In this document: in pieces, positions 7,375 through 14,310 of the stretch
Layout of the letters: each line of letters begins with the position of its first letter
Numbering within the stretch: position 1 is the first letter of the stretch
Source: CAZGXM01 sp964529795
GTDB lineage: Bacteria > Bacillota > JADQBR01
Assembly: GCA_964529795.1 (NCBI GenBank)
Contig: CAZGXM010000061.1
Location: 1-16,193, forward strand
Direction of reading: 5' to 3'
DNA length: 16,193 nt
Program-made: the position numbers and the translations under genes
The notes under the pieces: generated by a model
The model's database searches: none
Told to the model about the DNA's origin: nothing
The model's input: the letters and a program-made list of their open reading frames with translations, nothing else

Positions 7375-8447
7375 ATGACAATTTTTAATGACGTAACTGA
7401 GTTAATCGGGCGGACGCCCTTGGTACGCATTAACAAGGTAAATGAAGGTGGTGCGGAGGTGATTGCCAAGCTGGAGTCATTCAACCCCGGCGGCAGTGTC
7501 AAGGACCGCATTGCTCTCAGCATGATTGAAGCCGGCGAAAAAGCAGGACTGGTGAATAAGGACACGTTAATTATTGAACCAACCAGCGGCAATACTGGTG
7601 TTGGCCTGGCTCTGGTGGCCGCGGCCAAGGGTTACCGGCTGGTTCTCACCATGCCGGACACCATGAGCATTGAACGGCGCAACCTGCTGAAAGCTTTCGG
7701 GGCGGAACTGGTACTTACTCCCGGCGGGGAAGGGATGAAGGGCGCCATTCGCAAGGCGGAGCAGCTGGCGGCGGAAAATCCCGACTCGTTTATTCCCCAG
7801 CAGTTTTCCAACCCGGCTAACCCGGAAATTCACCGGCGTACTACAGCGGAAGAAATCTGGACGGCCACGGACGGGAAAGTGGACGTCTTTGTGGGTGGNN
7901 NNNNNNNNNNNNNNNNNNNNNNNNNNNNNNNNNNNNNNNNNNNNNNNNNNNNNNNNNNNNNNNNNNNNNNNNNNNNNNNNNNNNNNNNNNNNNNNNNNCA
8001 GCGGAAGAAATCTGGACGGCCACGGACGGGAAAGTGGACGTCTTTGTGGGTGGGGTGGGCACCGGGGGGACTGTCACCGGTGTAGGTGAAGTCTTGAAAG
8101 AAAAGAATCCGGATGTTCAAGTGGTGGCGGTGGAGCCGGCGGACTCGGCAGTCCTCTCCGGGTGCATGCCGGGACCGCATAAAATCCAGGGAATTGGTGC
8201 CGGTTTTATCCCGGAAATATTTAATATTGATGTGGTGGATGAAATTTTCCAGGTGACCGATGACCAGGCCATGGAAACAGCACGTCGACTGGCGGCAGAA
8301 GAGGGTTTGCTGGTGGGCATATCCTCGGGAGCGGCGGCATACGCGGCGCTGGAATTGGCCAGGCGGGAAGAAAATGCAGGCAAGCGCATTGTCGTGGTGC
8401 TGCCGGATACCGGCGAAAGATATCTATCTACGGCACTTTTCAAATAA
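7375..8447 (+). CDS. cysK: Cysteine synthase (O-acetylserine sulfhydrylase), split by an assembly gap
   Basis: A PLP enzyme that makes cysteine from O-acetylserine and sulfide. The start is the ATG at 7375 (MTIFNDVTELIGRTPLV), six bases after GGAGGAGG (7361-7368); the ATG at 7369 is too close. Visible motifs: NPGGSVKDR with Schiff-base lysine K43, PTSGNTG substrate loop, phosphate-binding GTGGTVTG just after the gap, and SSGAA near the C-terminus. The gene contains 100 N (7899-7998), and the 55 bases on each side (7844-7898 and 7999-8053) are identical. Removing one copy and the N run gives a continuous frame of 305 residues, the normal CysK length, so the gene is almost certainly intact. cooS follows 24 bases later. 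CysK versus the close paralogue CysM cannot be settled fully; motifs favour CysK. Confidence 0.92.
7899..7998. other. Scaffold gap of 100 N flanked by a 55-bp duplicate
   Basis: Exactly 100 N, the conventional size for a gap of unknown length. The contig end at 7844-7898 and the contig start at 7999-8053 are identical over 55 bases, which is what two overlapping contigs look like when a scaffolder did not merge them. Joining at the overlap restores the cysK frame. Confidence 0.95.
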
Positions 8448-8471
8448 CAGGCAAACCTGGGAGGGGAAGAG

Positions 8472-10442
8472 ATGAAATATAACTATCCATTACTGAATGC
8501 GGAAATGCCGGGGCGTGAGGACGTAAAGAAATTGACCCCCAACCCTGCTTCCAAAGAATTGCTGGAAAAGTTGGAGCGGGAGGGGGCGGAAACATTCCTG
8601 GACAGGTTTGAAGCCCAGCAGCCCCAGTGCGGTTTCGGGCTGAGGGGCCTTTGCTGCCGCAACTGCCAGTGGGGGCCCTGCCGCATCGGACCCAAGTCTC
8701 CCCGGGGCATCTGCGGCAAGGACCTGAACCTGATGGTGATGGGAAATATTGTCCGGGCGCTGGCTGCAGGCCTGGCCGCCCACGGGTGCCACGCCCATGA
8801 GGTATATATGACCATTATTGCGGCGGCGGAAGGCAGGGTGAACTTTCCGCTGCTGGGAGAACAAAGAGTTTGGGAACTGGCGGAAAAATTTGCTATAGAT
8901 ACCGAGGGCAGGGAACTTGCGGCAGTGGTCAGGCAGGTGGCGGAGTATCTCCTTGAGGACCTGGGGCGGATGACCGCAGAACCCATGTATATGCTGGAAG
9001 CCTATGCCCCGGCGGAACGGAAAGCGCTGTGGCGGGACCTGGGCGTACTGCCACGCTCCGGCAGTTACGAGGTGATGGAAACCCTGCACATGACCACTTT
9101 GGGGGGATGCTCTGACTGGACCGCCCTGGCGGAACAGGAGCTGCGCACGGCGCTGGCCTACTGCTACAGCACTCTTTACGGTTCCTCGCTGGCCACGGAA
9201 ATCTTGTTTGGCATTCCCCGGCCAAAGCTTACCGAAGTCAATTACGGGGTGCTGCAGGAGGACCATGTGAACATCCTCATGCACGGCCATTCCCCGGTGA
9301 TGGCGGAAAAAGTCCTGGAAAAGGTCAATTCTGAGGAGATGCAACAACTGGCCCGGGAATACGGCGCCAAGGGAATTGTCGTGGCAGGCATGTGCTGCAC
9401 CGGCGACGAGCTGTTATGCCGGCACGGTATCCCCACCGTAACCAATATCATGGGCCAGGAACTGGCCATCGGCACCGGTGCCGTGGATGCAGTGGTGGTT
9501 GACATGCAGTGTGTTATTCCGGGGCTGAAGATTGTGGCTGACTGCTTTGGAACGGAAGTTATCACTACTTGCAATTCCAACCGCATACCCGGGGCGGTGC
9601 ATGTGCCCTTTGACCCGGAAAGACCGGAGACCCTGGAGGAGGATGCCCTGCGGGTAGTGCGCCTGGCATTGGAGGCCTTCAAGAAGCGGGACCGTTCCAA
9701 AATCCATATTCCCCGGGAACGTTCCCGGGCCATGGGCGGCTGGAGCTACGAGGCCATAGTGGAAGCTTTTGGCGGCCTGGGCAAACTGCTGCAGCATCTC
9801 AAGGACGGAAGGATTAAAGGTATTGCTACTGTGGTGGGCTGTAACAACCCCAAGGTTCCCTATGAGCACAATCATGTCACCATTGTCAGGAAACTGGTTG
9901 AGGGTGGAATTTTGGTCACCACCACCGGTTGCAGTTCCCATGCCCTGCTGAATGCCGGGCTGTGTGCACCGGAGGCTGCGGAGCTTTCCGGCGGCGGCTT
10001 GAAAGAGGTTTGTCAGGAACTGGGCATCCCGCCGGTGCTGGCGGTGGGCGGCTGTGTTGATAATACCCGCACCCTGCGGTTGTTTATCGAGTTGGCGGAA
10101 GAAGCGGGGGTGGCGGCAAAGGATATGCCTTTCATGTTTGTGGGTCCCGAGCCGGGTAATGAGAAAACCGTGGGACAGGGAGTGACGTTCCTGGCCCACG
10201 GTGTCAGCAACCTGGTAGGCTTCCCCGCACCCATACCGGTACCGCTGCCCGTACCCAAGGAAGGGGCGCGGTCCAACGACGAAATGGACCGGGGCAGCAA
10301 TGACGTGGCGGACTTTTTTGCCGGTGACGGTTTATATGAAAAGGTGGGTGCGCGAGTATACACCGAGCCGTATCCTAAACTGGCGGCCCAGACCATCCGC
10401 ATGCACATCAGGCGCAAGCGGCTGGGGCTGGGGTGGAAATAG
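8472..10442 (+). CDS. cooS: Anaerobic Ni-Fe carbon monoxide dehydrogenase, catalytic subunit
   Basis: A 656-residue CooS, oxidising CO to CO2 or the reverse, normally a cytoplasmic homodimer. The ribosome site GGGAGGGG precedes the ATG. D-cluster cysteines: C53, C61. B-cluster: C62, C65, C70, C81. C-cluster ligands are all present: H271 (MHGHSP), C309 (MCCTG), C347 (DMQC), C457 (VVGCNNPKVP), C487 (TTGCSSHALL), C528 (GGCVDNTR). The catalytic lysine is K565 (PGNEK). Numbering was aligned by eye to Carboxydothermus CODH-II. Oddities: the last B-cluster spacing is 11 residues instead of 14; of the four histidines of the proton path (93, 96, 99, 102 in CODH-II) only the first two are kept (H104, H107), the others being E110 and M113; and the residue at position 567 is Q569 rather than Ile. 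No cooF, cooC or acs gene is adjacent. Instead it lies between cysK and an ABC transporter. Confidence 0.93.
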   Translation: MKYNYPLLNAEMPGREDVKKLTPNPASKELLEKLEREGAETFLDRFEAQQPQCGFGLRGLCCRNCQWGPCRIGPKSPRGICGKDLNLMVMGNIVRALAAGLAAHGCHAHEVYMTIIAAAEGRVNFPLLGEQRVWELAEKFAIDTEGRELAAVVRQVAEYLLEDLGRMTAEPMYMLEAYAPAERKALWRDLGVLPRSGSYEVMETLHMTTLGGCSDWTALAEQELRTALAYCYSTLYGSSLATEILFGIPRPKLTEVNYGVLQEDHVNILMHGHSPVMAEKVLEKVNSEEMQQLAREYGAKGIVVAGMCCTGDELLCRHGIPTVTNIMGQELAIGTGAVDAVVVDMQCVIPGLKIVADCFGTEVITTCNSNRIPGAVHVPFDPERPETLEEDALRVVRLALEAFKKRDRSKIHIPRERSRAMGGWSYEAIVEAFGGLGKLLQHLKDGRIKGIATVVGCNNPKVPYEHNHVTIVRKLVEGGILVTTTGCSSHALLNAGLCAPEAAELSGGGLKEVCQELGIPPVLAVGGCVDNTRTLRLFIELAEEAGVAAKDMPFMFVGPEPGNEKTVGQGVTFLAHGVSNLVGFPAPIPVPLPVPKEGARSNDEMDRGSNDVADFFAGDGLYEKVGARVYTEPYPKLAAQTIRMHIRRKRLGLGWK

Positions 10443-10455
10443 GGGGTAGAGCGGA

Positions 10456-11457
10456 ATGAAGAATAAAAGAATTAGCCTGATTGGTCTGGTACTGTTGATT
10501 GCGGTGGCCATGGCAGTTGCCGGCTGCAGTACCGGAAAAGAAAAAACTATTGCTGGAAGCGGCAAGCCTGTCATCAAAATTGGTTACCTGCCCATTACCC
10601 ATTCCCTGCCCCTGGTGGTGGCGGATAAATTAAATCAAGGGAAGTTTGAGAATTTCGACCTGGAACTGGTGCGCTTCAGTTCCTGGCCGGAACTGACCGA
10701 TGCGCTGAATTCCGGTACCATTCAGGGCGGTATGACCATGTTTGAGATTGCCATGGCCGGTAAAGAGCGGGGTATTCCCCAGGAAGTGGTACTGCTGTCC
10801 CACCGGAACGGTGATGTACTGACTGTTGCCAACGAAATTGACAGTGTGGAAGATTTGAAGGGGAAACTGGTGGCGATCCCCCACCGGCTGTCCGGGCATA
10901 ACCTGCTGCTCTACAAGGCTCTCAAAGACGCCGGTATTGATTATGACGAAGTGAGAAAGGTGGAAATGGCACCGCCGGACATGCCGGCGGCCCTGGCCCG
11001 GGGTGAGATCGACGGCTACGTGGTCGCGGAACCCTTCGGCGCCCAGACGGTGGTGGCAGGCACAGGTAAGGTGCTGAAGCGGGCCCAGGATATCTGGCCA
11101 AATTGGATTTGCTGTGGTCTGGTGATTAATCCCAAGTATTTTAACGACCCGCTGGTACTGCAGGAACTGGTGGATAGGCTGGTGGCGGCAGGGACCTTTA
11201 TTGAGAAAAATCAGGACCAAGCAGTGGCAATAGCTGCGGAATACATGCAGATCAAAAAGGAGCTTTGGGCCAAGTCCCTGGAATGGATTTCCTACGCGGA
11301 CCTGCAGCCCCGGCAGGAGGATTTTAAACAACTGCAGACTTTGCTGGTCGAACTCCCCTGGGGTGGAAAAGCAAATACCCTGCTTAAAGATGAAGTTGAT
11401 TTAGCGGAACTGGTAAATGAAAAATATGCCGGGAAAGCTTACGGGAAGGTGAATTAG
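10456..11457 (+). CDS. ABC transporter substrate-binding lipoprotein (nitrate/sulfonate/bicarbonate family)
   Basis: A 333-residue protein. The N-terminus is a lipoprotein signal: KNKR, hydrophobic core LIGLVLLIAVAMAVAG, lipobox VAGC with lipidated C24. The mature part opens with IKIGYLPITHSLPLVVA and continues with ALNSGTIQGGM, DLKGKLVAIP, ALARGEIDGYVVAEPF, the layout of the NMT1/SsuA/TauA/CmpA/NrtA superfamily of solute-binding proteins. It would sit outside the membrane and hand its ligand to the permease encoded next. Members bind sulfonates, taurine, nitrate, bicarbonate, thiamine precursors or formamidopyrimidines, and I cannot decide which from sequence. Placement behind cysK favours a sulfur compound, while placement behind cooS would equally suit a one-carbon or anion ligand. 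The gene starts 13 bases after cooS and ends directly before the permease start. Confidence 0.85.
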   Translation: MKNKRISLIGLVLLIAVAMAVAGCSTGKEKTIAGSGKPVIKIGYLPITHSLPLVVADKLNQGKFENFDLELVRFSSWPELTDALNSGTIQGGMTMFEIAMAGKERGIPQEVVLLSHRNGDVLTVANEIDSVEDLKGKLVAIPHRLSGHNLLLYKALKDAGIDYDEVRKVEMAPPDMPAALARGEIDGYVVAEPFGAQTVVAGTGKVLKRAQDIWPNWICCGLVINPKYFNDPLVLQELVDRLVAAGTFIEKNQDQAVAIAAEYMQIKKELWAKSLEWISYADLQPRQEDFKQLQTLLVELPWGGKANTLLKDEVDLAELVNEKYAGKAYGKVN

Positions 11458-12219
11458 GTGACGGGGAAAGACAGGTACATTCTGCCCCTGGTAACATTTG
11501 CGCTGGTTTTGATTACCTGGCAGGTAGTTTCCTCTTTGGGTATTTGGGAGTATTACCTGTTCCCGTCGCCCCTGGCCGTGGTGCAGGGGATTGCGGAGAC
11601 CGCCCTGAACGGGGTGCTCTGGAAGCATATCGGCATCAGTCTCTTTCGCTTTTTCACCGGTTACCTGGTGGCAGCGGTGATTGCGGTACCCCTGGGCCTA
11701 ATTGCCGGGTGGTACCGCCGCCTGTGGCTGGCCTTGGACCCGCTGGTGCAGGTGCTGCGTCCCATTTCGCCCATCGCCTGGATGCCATTGATTGCCCTCT
11801 GGTTCGGTATCGGCAACTTGCCGGCCATAGTGATAATTTTTCTGGCCGCCTTTTATCCCATGCTGCTCTCCACCGTGGCAGCCGTTAACAACGTGGACCC
11901 TGTGTACCTGAAAGTGGCCAGGAATTTTGGCACTTCCCAGAGGGACATTCTCCGGAAAATAGTTGTACCGGCAGCCTTTCCCTATATTATGATGGGCATG
12001 CATATTGCTCTGGGGACTGCCTGGGTTTTTCTTGTGGCCGGGGAAATGATGGGCGTACGCTCCGGCCTGGGGTTTCTCATTGTGGATGCGCGGAACAGCC
12101 TGCGCACGGAACTGGTGTTGGCCGGGATGCTTATTATCGGGATTTTGGGGTTAACCCTTGACCGCTTGATTGGCTACCTGGAAAAACAGGTAAAAAGGCG
12201 CTGGGGCTTTAGTGTTTGA
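11458..12219 (+). CDS. ABC transporter permease (SsuC/TauC/NrtB-like)
   Basis: A 253-residue inner-membrane protein with about six hydrophobic segments. It begins at a GTG immediately after the lipoprotein stop (TAGGTG), with GGGAAGGT upstream in the end of that gene, so the two are translationally coupled. Early residues YYLFPSPLAVVQG and RPISPIAWMPLIALWFGIG are typical of the sulfonate/taurine/nitrate permease family. The EAA loop, which contacts the ATPase, spans about residues 150-176 (VARNFGTSQRDILRKIVVPAA), with the conserved glycine inside. One permease gene implies a homodimeric channel. Substrate as for the binding protein: unresolved. Confidence 0.87.
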   Translation: MTGKDRYILPLVTFALVLITWQVVSSLGIWEYYLFPSPLAVVQGIAETALNGVLWKHIGISLFRFFTGYLVAAVIAVPLGLIAGWYRRLWLALDPLVQVLRPISPIAWMPLIALWFGIGNLPAIVIIFLAAFYPMLLSTVAAVNNVDPVYLKVARNFGTSQRDILRKIVVPAAFPYIMMGMHIALGTAWVFLVAGEMMGVRSGLGFLIVDARNSLRTELVLAGMLIIGILGLTLDRLIGYLEKQVKRRWGFSV

Positions 12220-12246
12220 TTTTTTTAAGCAGGGGAATGATCTGGC

Positions 12247-13035
12247 ATGATGAGCAAAAGAGTGAAAATAAAGGCAGAGAATGTGACCAAAGTTTATAGT
12301 AACAGTAAAGGTGAAGAGCAGCAGGCTCTGGCAGGGGTGAACCTGACTGTATTTGACGGCGAGTTTGTATGTTTGCTCGGACCCAGCGGCTGCGGCAAAA
12401 CCACCCTGCTCAATCTAATGGCCGGTTTTGAATCTGCATCCGGCGGCAGCATCCTTATTGACACCCAGCCGGTAAAGGGGCCAAATCCCCAATACCAGAC
12501 CATTTTTCAAAATTACGGCCTTTTCCCCTGGCGTACCGTGGAAGAGAATGTTGAATACGGGTTGGAAGTGCAGGGGGTCTCCCGCCAGGAGCGGCGCCGG
12601 CGAATTGCCGGCTATGTTGAAATGGTGGGGTTGAAAAGGTTTTGTCACAGTCACCCTCACCAGCTGTCCGGCGGCATGCAGCAGCGGGTGGCCATCGCCC
12701 GGGCACTGGCTGTGGAACCGGAAATTCTCTTTATGGACGAACCTTTCGGGGCACTGGATGCCATGACCCGTTTTCGCATGCAGGAAGAAATAACCCGTAT
12801 CTGGCAGGAAAACGGGCAGACCATTGTTTTTGTCACCCATGACATTGAGGAAGCGGTTTTTCTGGCTGATCGGATAGTGATCATGTCCCCTTACCCTGGT
12901 CGGATTAAAACAATAATTTCGGTGCCTATGGGCAGGCCGCGGGACCGGACGGATTATGATTTTATCAAAATCAGGGATACCATTTACAGGGAATTTGAAC
13001 TGACAGTCAAAAGAGAACCGGATTATTATATTTAA
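12247..13035 (+). CDS. ABC transporter ATPase (SsuB/TauB/NrtD-like)
   Basis: A 262-residue nucleotide-binding subunit. Walker A GPSGCGKT (45-52), Q-loop QNYGLFPW (88-95), signature LSGGMQQR (140-147), Walker B ILFMDEP (160-166), D-loop GALD and switch histidine H198 (VTHDIEEAV) are all intact, so it should be active. The FPWRTVEENV segment and overall length match the nitrate/sulfonate/taurine ATPases. ATG ATG gives two adjacent starts (12247 or 12250) behind AGGGG (12231-12235). It is the last gene of the operon and is followed at once by a strong terminator. It should energise the permease and lipoprotein pair upstream. Confidence 0.9.
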   Translation: MMSKRVKIKAENVTKVYSNSKGEEQQALAGVNLTVFDGEFVCLLGPSGCGKTTLLNLMAGFESASGGSILIDTQPVKGPNPQYQTIFQNYGLFPWRTVEENVEYGLEVQGVSRQERRRRIAGYVEMVGLKRFCHSHPHQLSGGMQQRVAIARALAVEPEILFMDEPFGALDAMTRFRMQEEITRIWQENGQTIVFVTHDIEEAVFLADRIVIMSPYPGRIKTIISVPMGRPRDRTDYDFIKIRDTIYREFELTVKREPDYYI

Positions 13036-13044
13036 CCTTTGGGC

Positions 13045-13091
13045 CGGGCCTTTCACTGCAGTGAGCGTCATGCGGGAAAGGCCCGTTTTTT
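13045..13091 (+). terminator. Strong rho-independent terminator of the cysK-cooS-ABC operon
   Basis: CGGGCCTTTC (13045-13054) pairs over ten bases with GAAAGGCCCG (13076-13085), followed by TTTTTT (13086-13091). The loop contains a small perfect palindrome, CACTGCAGTG (13054-13063). It lies 10 bases after the ATPase stop. Confidence 0.93.
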
Positions 13092-13093
13092 AT

Positions 13094-13123
13094 GTATAGA
13101 GGTGCGCCGGGGTGGAAAAATAA
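13094..13123 (+). promoter_or_regulatory. Possible forespore (sigma-F/sigma-G type) promoter of DUF2953-gerW
   Basis: GTATA (13094-13098) fits the -35 pattern GYWTA, and after exactly 15 bases GGAAAAATAA (13114-13123) matches most of the -10 pattern GGNRANAMTW (two mismatches). Bacillus ytfJ (gerW) is, as I recall, in the sigma-F regulon, so this is a sensible location. A transcript from here would begin after 13130, which requires the GTG start at 13149 for the first gene. Confidence 0.35.
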
Positions 13124-13148
13124 GGATAAAACACTTTGGGAGTTAGCC

Positions 13149-13856
13149 GTGCTCAGATATTATCTGTACATTTACCTGGTAATAATCCTGCTTGTTTTAA
13201 CAATTCCCATAACTCTGCGTTTCAAATGTAGCCGCCACAAAGAGGATGCCCATTTAACGGTTTGCTGGCGGCCTTTTGGCCTGACTCCGTTATGGAAACT
13301 GGAATTGCCCGTAGTTAAATTAAAGTTTGACGGTCTTGCGCCTATTCTCAAGATAATTGGTGAACTGGAAGCCGTTCACCAAAAACCGGTGGTGAAAAAG
13401 GAAGCAGAAATCAAACCTTCGCCGTGGTACAAGTTTCCGAAAATTGTCAAACTTACGCCTGCACTGACCATGGCATTTTTTAAAATGGTATCAATCAACA
13501 AAAAATTTCTCAAACACGTTTATTGTAAGAAGTTTTACTGGCGAACAGAATTTGGCTTTGATGATGCGTCATTGACCGGCTTTACTGCCGGCATGCTCTG
13601 GGCGGTAAAAAGCATAGTTTACCGGGTATTATCAATCAACATTAACATGAATCCCGACAAAGACAGGTTAAGGGTGGTGCCGAATTTTGAACAACCGGGG
13701 CTGCGCCTGGACTTTGACTGCATATTAGCGGTTCGTTTAGGCCATATTATTATTGCAGGTTTACGGATTTTGGCATTGGTAATCCCGTTTGTCTTTAAAA
13801 CGGTGCAGCTAAAGGGGGTGAGGGTATGGCAGAAGATCATCCAATTAAATCATTGA
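13149..13856 (+). CDS. DUF2953 membrane-anchored protein (YtfI-like)
   Basis: From the GTG at 13149 (GGGAG at 13138-13142, six bases ahead) this is a 235-residue protein. An in-frame ATG at 13092 begins inside the preceding terminator's T-run and is rejected. The N-terminus is one transmembrane segment (YYLYIYLVIILLVLTIPITL). The middle and end carry the DUF2953 pattern: CKKFYWRTEFGFDDASLTGFTAGMLW, then a conserved PNF motif (VVPNFEQPGLRLDFDC) and a second hydrophobic stretch near the C-terminus. The biochemical function of the family is unknown. It regularly precedes the gerW/ytfJ sporulation gene, as here, where the two overlap by 31 bases, so a sporulation or germination role is likely. 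Confidence 0.8.
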   Translation: MLRYYLYIYLVIILLVLTIPITLRFKCSRHKEDAHLTVCWRPFGLTPLWKLELPVVKLKFDGLAPILKIIGELEAVHQKPVVKKEAEIKPSPWYKFPKIVKLTPALTMAFFKMVSINKKFLKHVYCKKFYWRTEFGFDDASLTGFTAGMLWAVKSIVYRVLSININMNPDKDRLRVVPNFEQPGLRLDFDCILAVRLGHIIIAGLRILALVIPFVFKTVQLKGVRVWQKIIQLNH

Positions 13857-14257
13857 TGCAGACGGCCATGGAAAGTATCAAGGAAATGGTGGATGTCAAT
13901 ACCGTAATTGGCGACCCGGTGGAAACACCGGACGGCACTGTAATCATCCCGATCTCCCGCGTATCCTGCGGGTTTGCCGCCGGCGGGGGTGAATACCAGC
14001 AGGGTAAGGGCAATAACGGTGGGAACAAAGATGGTAGTTTGCCCTTCGGCGGCGGCAGCGGCGCCGGGGTATCGGTACAACCTGTGGGATTTTTGGTGGT
14101 GGGCAGCAACGAGGTACGGCTGCTGCCGGTGGACGGTAACGTGTTCATTGACCGGCTTATTGATATGGTGCCAAAATTAATGAACCAGCTACAGTCCATG
14201 CTGGGGCGCCAGCAGAAGGAACCGGAAACGGAACCCAGCCTGCAGGGCGGGGTGTAA
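13826..14257 (+). CDS. ytfJ: GerW family sporulation protein (YtfJ)
   Basis: A 143-residue protein. Family hallmarks: N-terminal helix HPIKSLMQTAMESIKEMVD, then VIGDPVETPDGTVIIPISRVSCGFAAGGGEY (residues about 28-57), a Gly-rich low-complexity linker (about 58-82), VSVQPVGFLVV, and RLLPVD followed by a C-terminal helix. GerW/YtfJ proteins are made in spore formers, associated with the forespore and needed for normal germination in Bacillus. The start lies inside the end of the DUF2953 gene, after GGGGGTGAGG. Its presence is the best evidence in the window that the organism sporulates. Confidence 0.92.
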   Translation: MAEDHPIKSLMQTAMESIKEMVDVNTVIGDPVETPDGTVIIPISRVSCGFAAGGGEYQQGKGNNGGNKDGSLPFGGGSGAGVSVQPVGFLVVGSNEVRLLPVDGNVFIDRLIDMVPKLMNQLQSMLGRQQKEPETEPSLQGGV

Positions 14258-14266
14258 GAGTTTTAC

Positions 14267-14310
14267 AAACGCTTGGACAGGGAATAAATTAATCCTTCTC
14301 AAGCGTTTTT
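14267..14310 (+). terminator. Terminator between convergent gerW and the sigma-54 regulator gene
   Basis: AAACGCTTG (14267-14275) pairs perfectly over nine bases with CAAGCGTTT (14300-14308) around a 24-base loop, with TTTTT at 14306-14310. The right arm lies inside the last codons of the minus-strand regulator gene. On the minus strand the hairpin is followed only by TTTGTAAAA, so it serves gerW best and may work weakly in both directions. Confidence 0.65.

Noticed and set aside
7999..8089. cysK as a pseudogene or tandem duplication around the N run
   Set aside because: The repeat is exactly at the two contig ends and the merged frame is perfect, so an unmerged assembly overlap explains it better than biology.
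8490..10199. Long minus-strand ORFs opposite cooS (285 and 261 residues)
   Set aside because: They are antisense shadows in GC-rich sequence. The cooS frame carries all family motifs, and the shadows have low-complexity composition rich in His, Pro, Gln and Arg.
12415..13071. 218-residue minus-strand ORF opposite the ABC ATPase
   Set aside because: Shadow of a gene with every ABC ATPase motif intact; no independent support.
13092..13148. Longer DUF2953 protein starting at ATG 13092
   Set aside because: It would begin within the terminator's T-tract without a ribosome site and adds 19 residues ahead of a natural membrane-anchor start.
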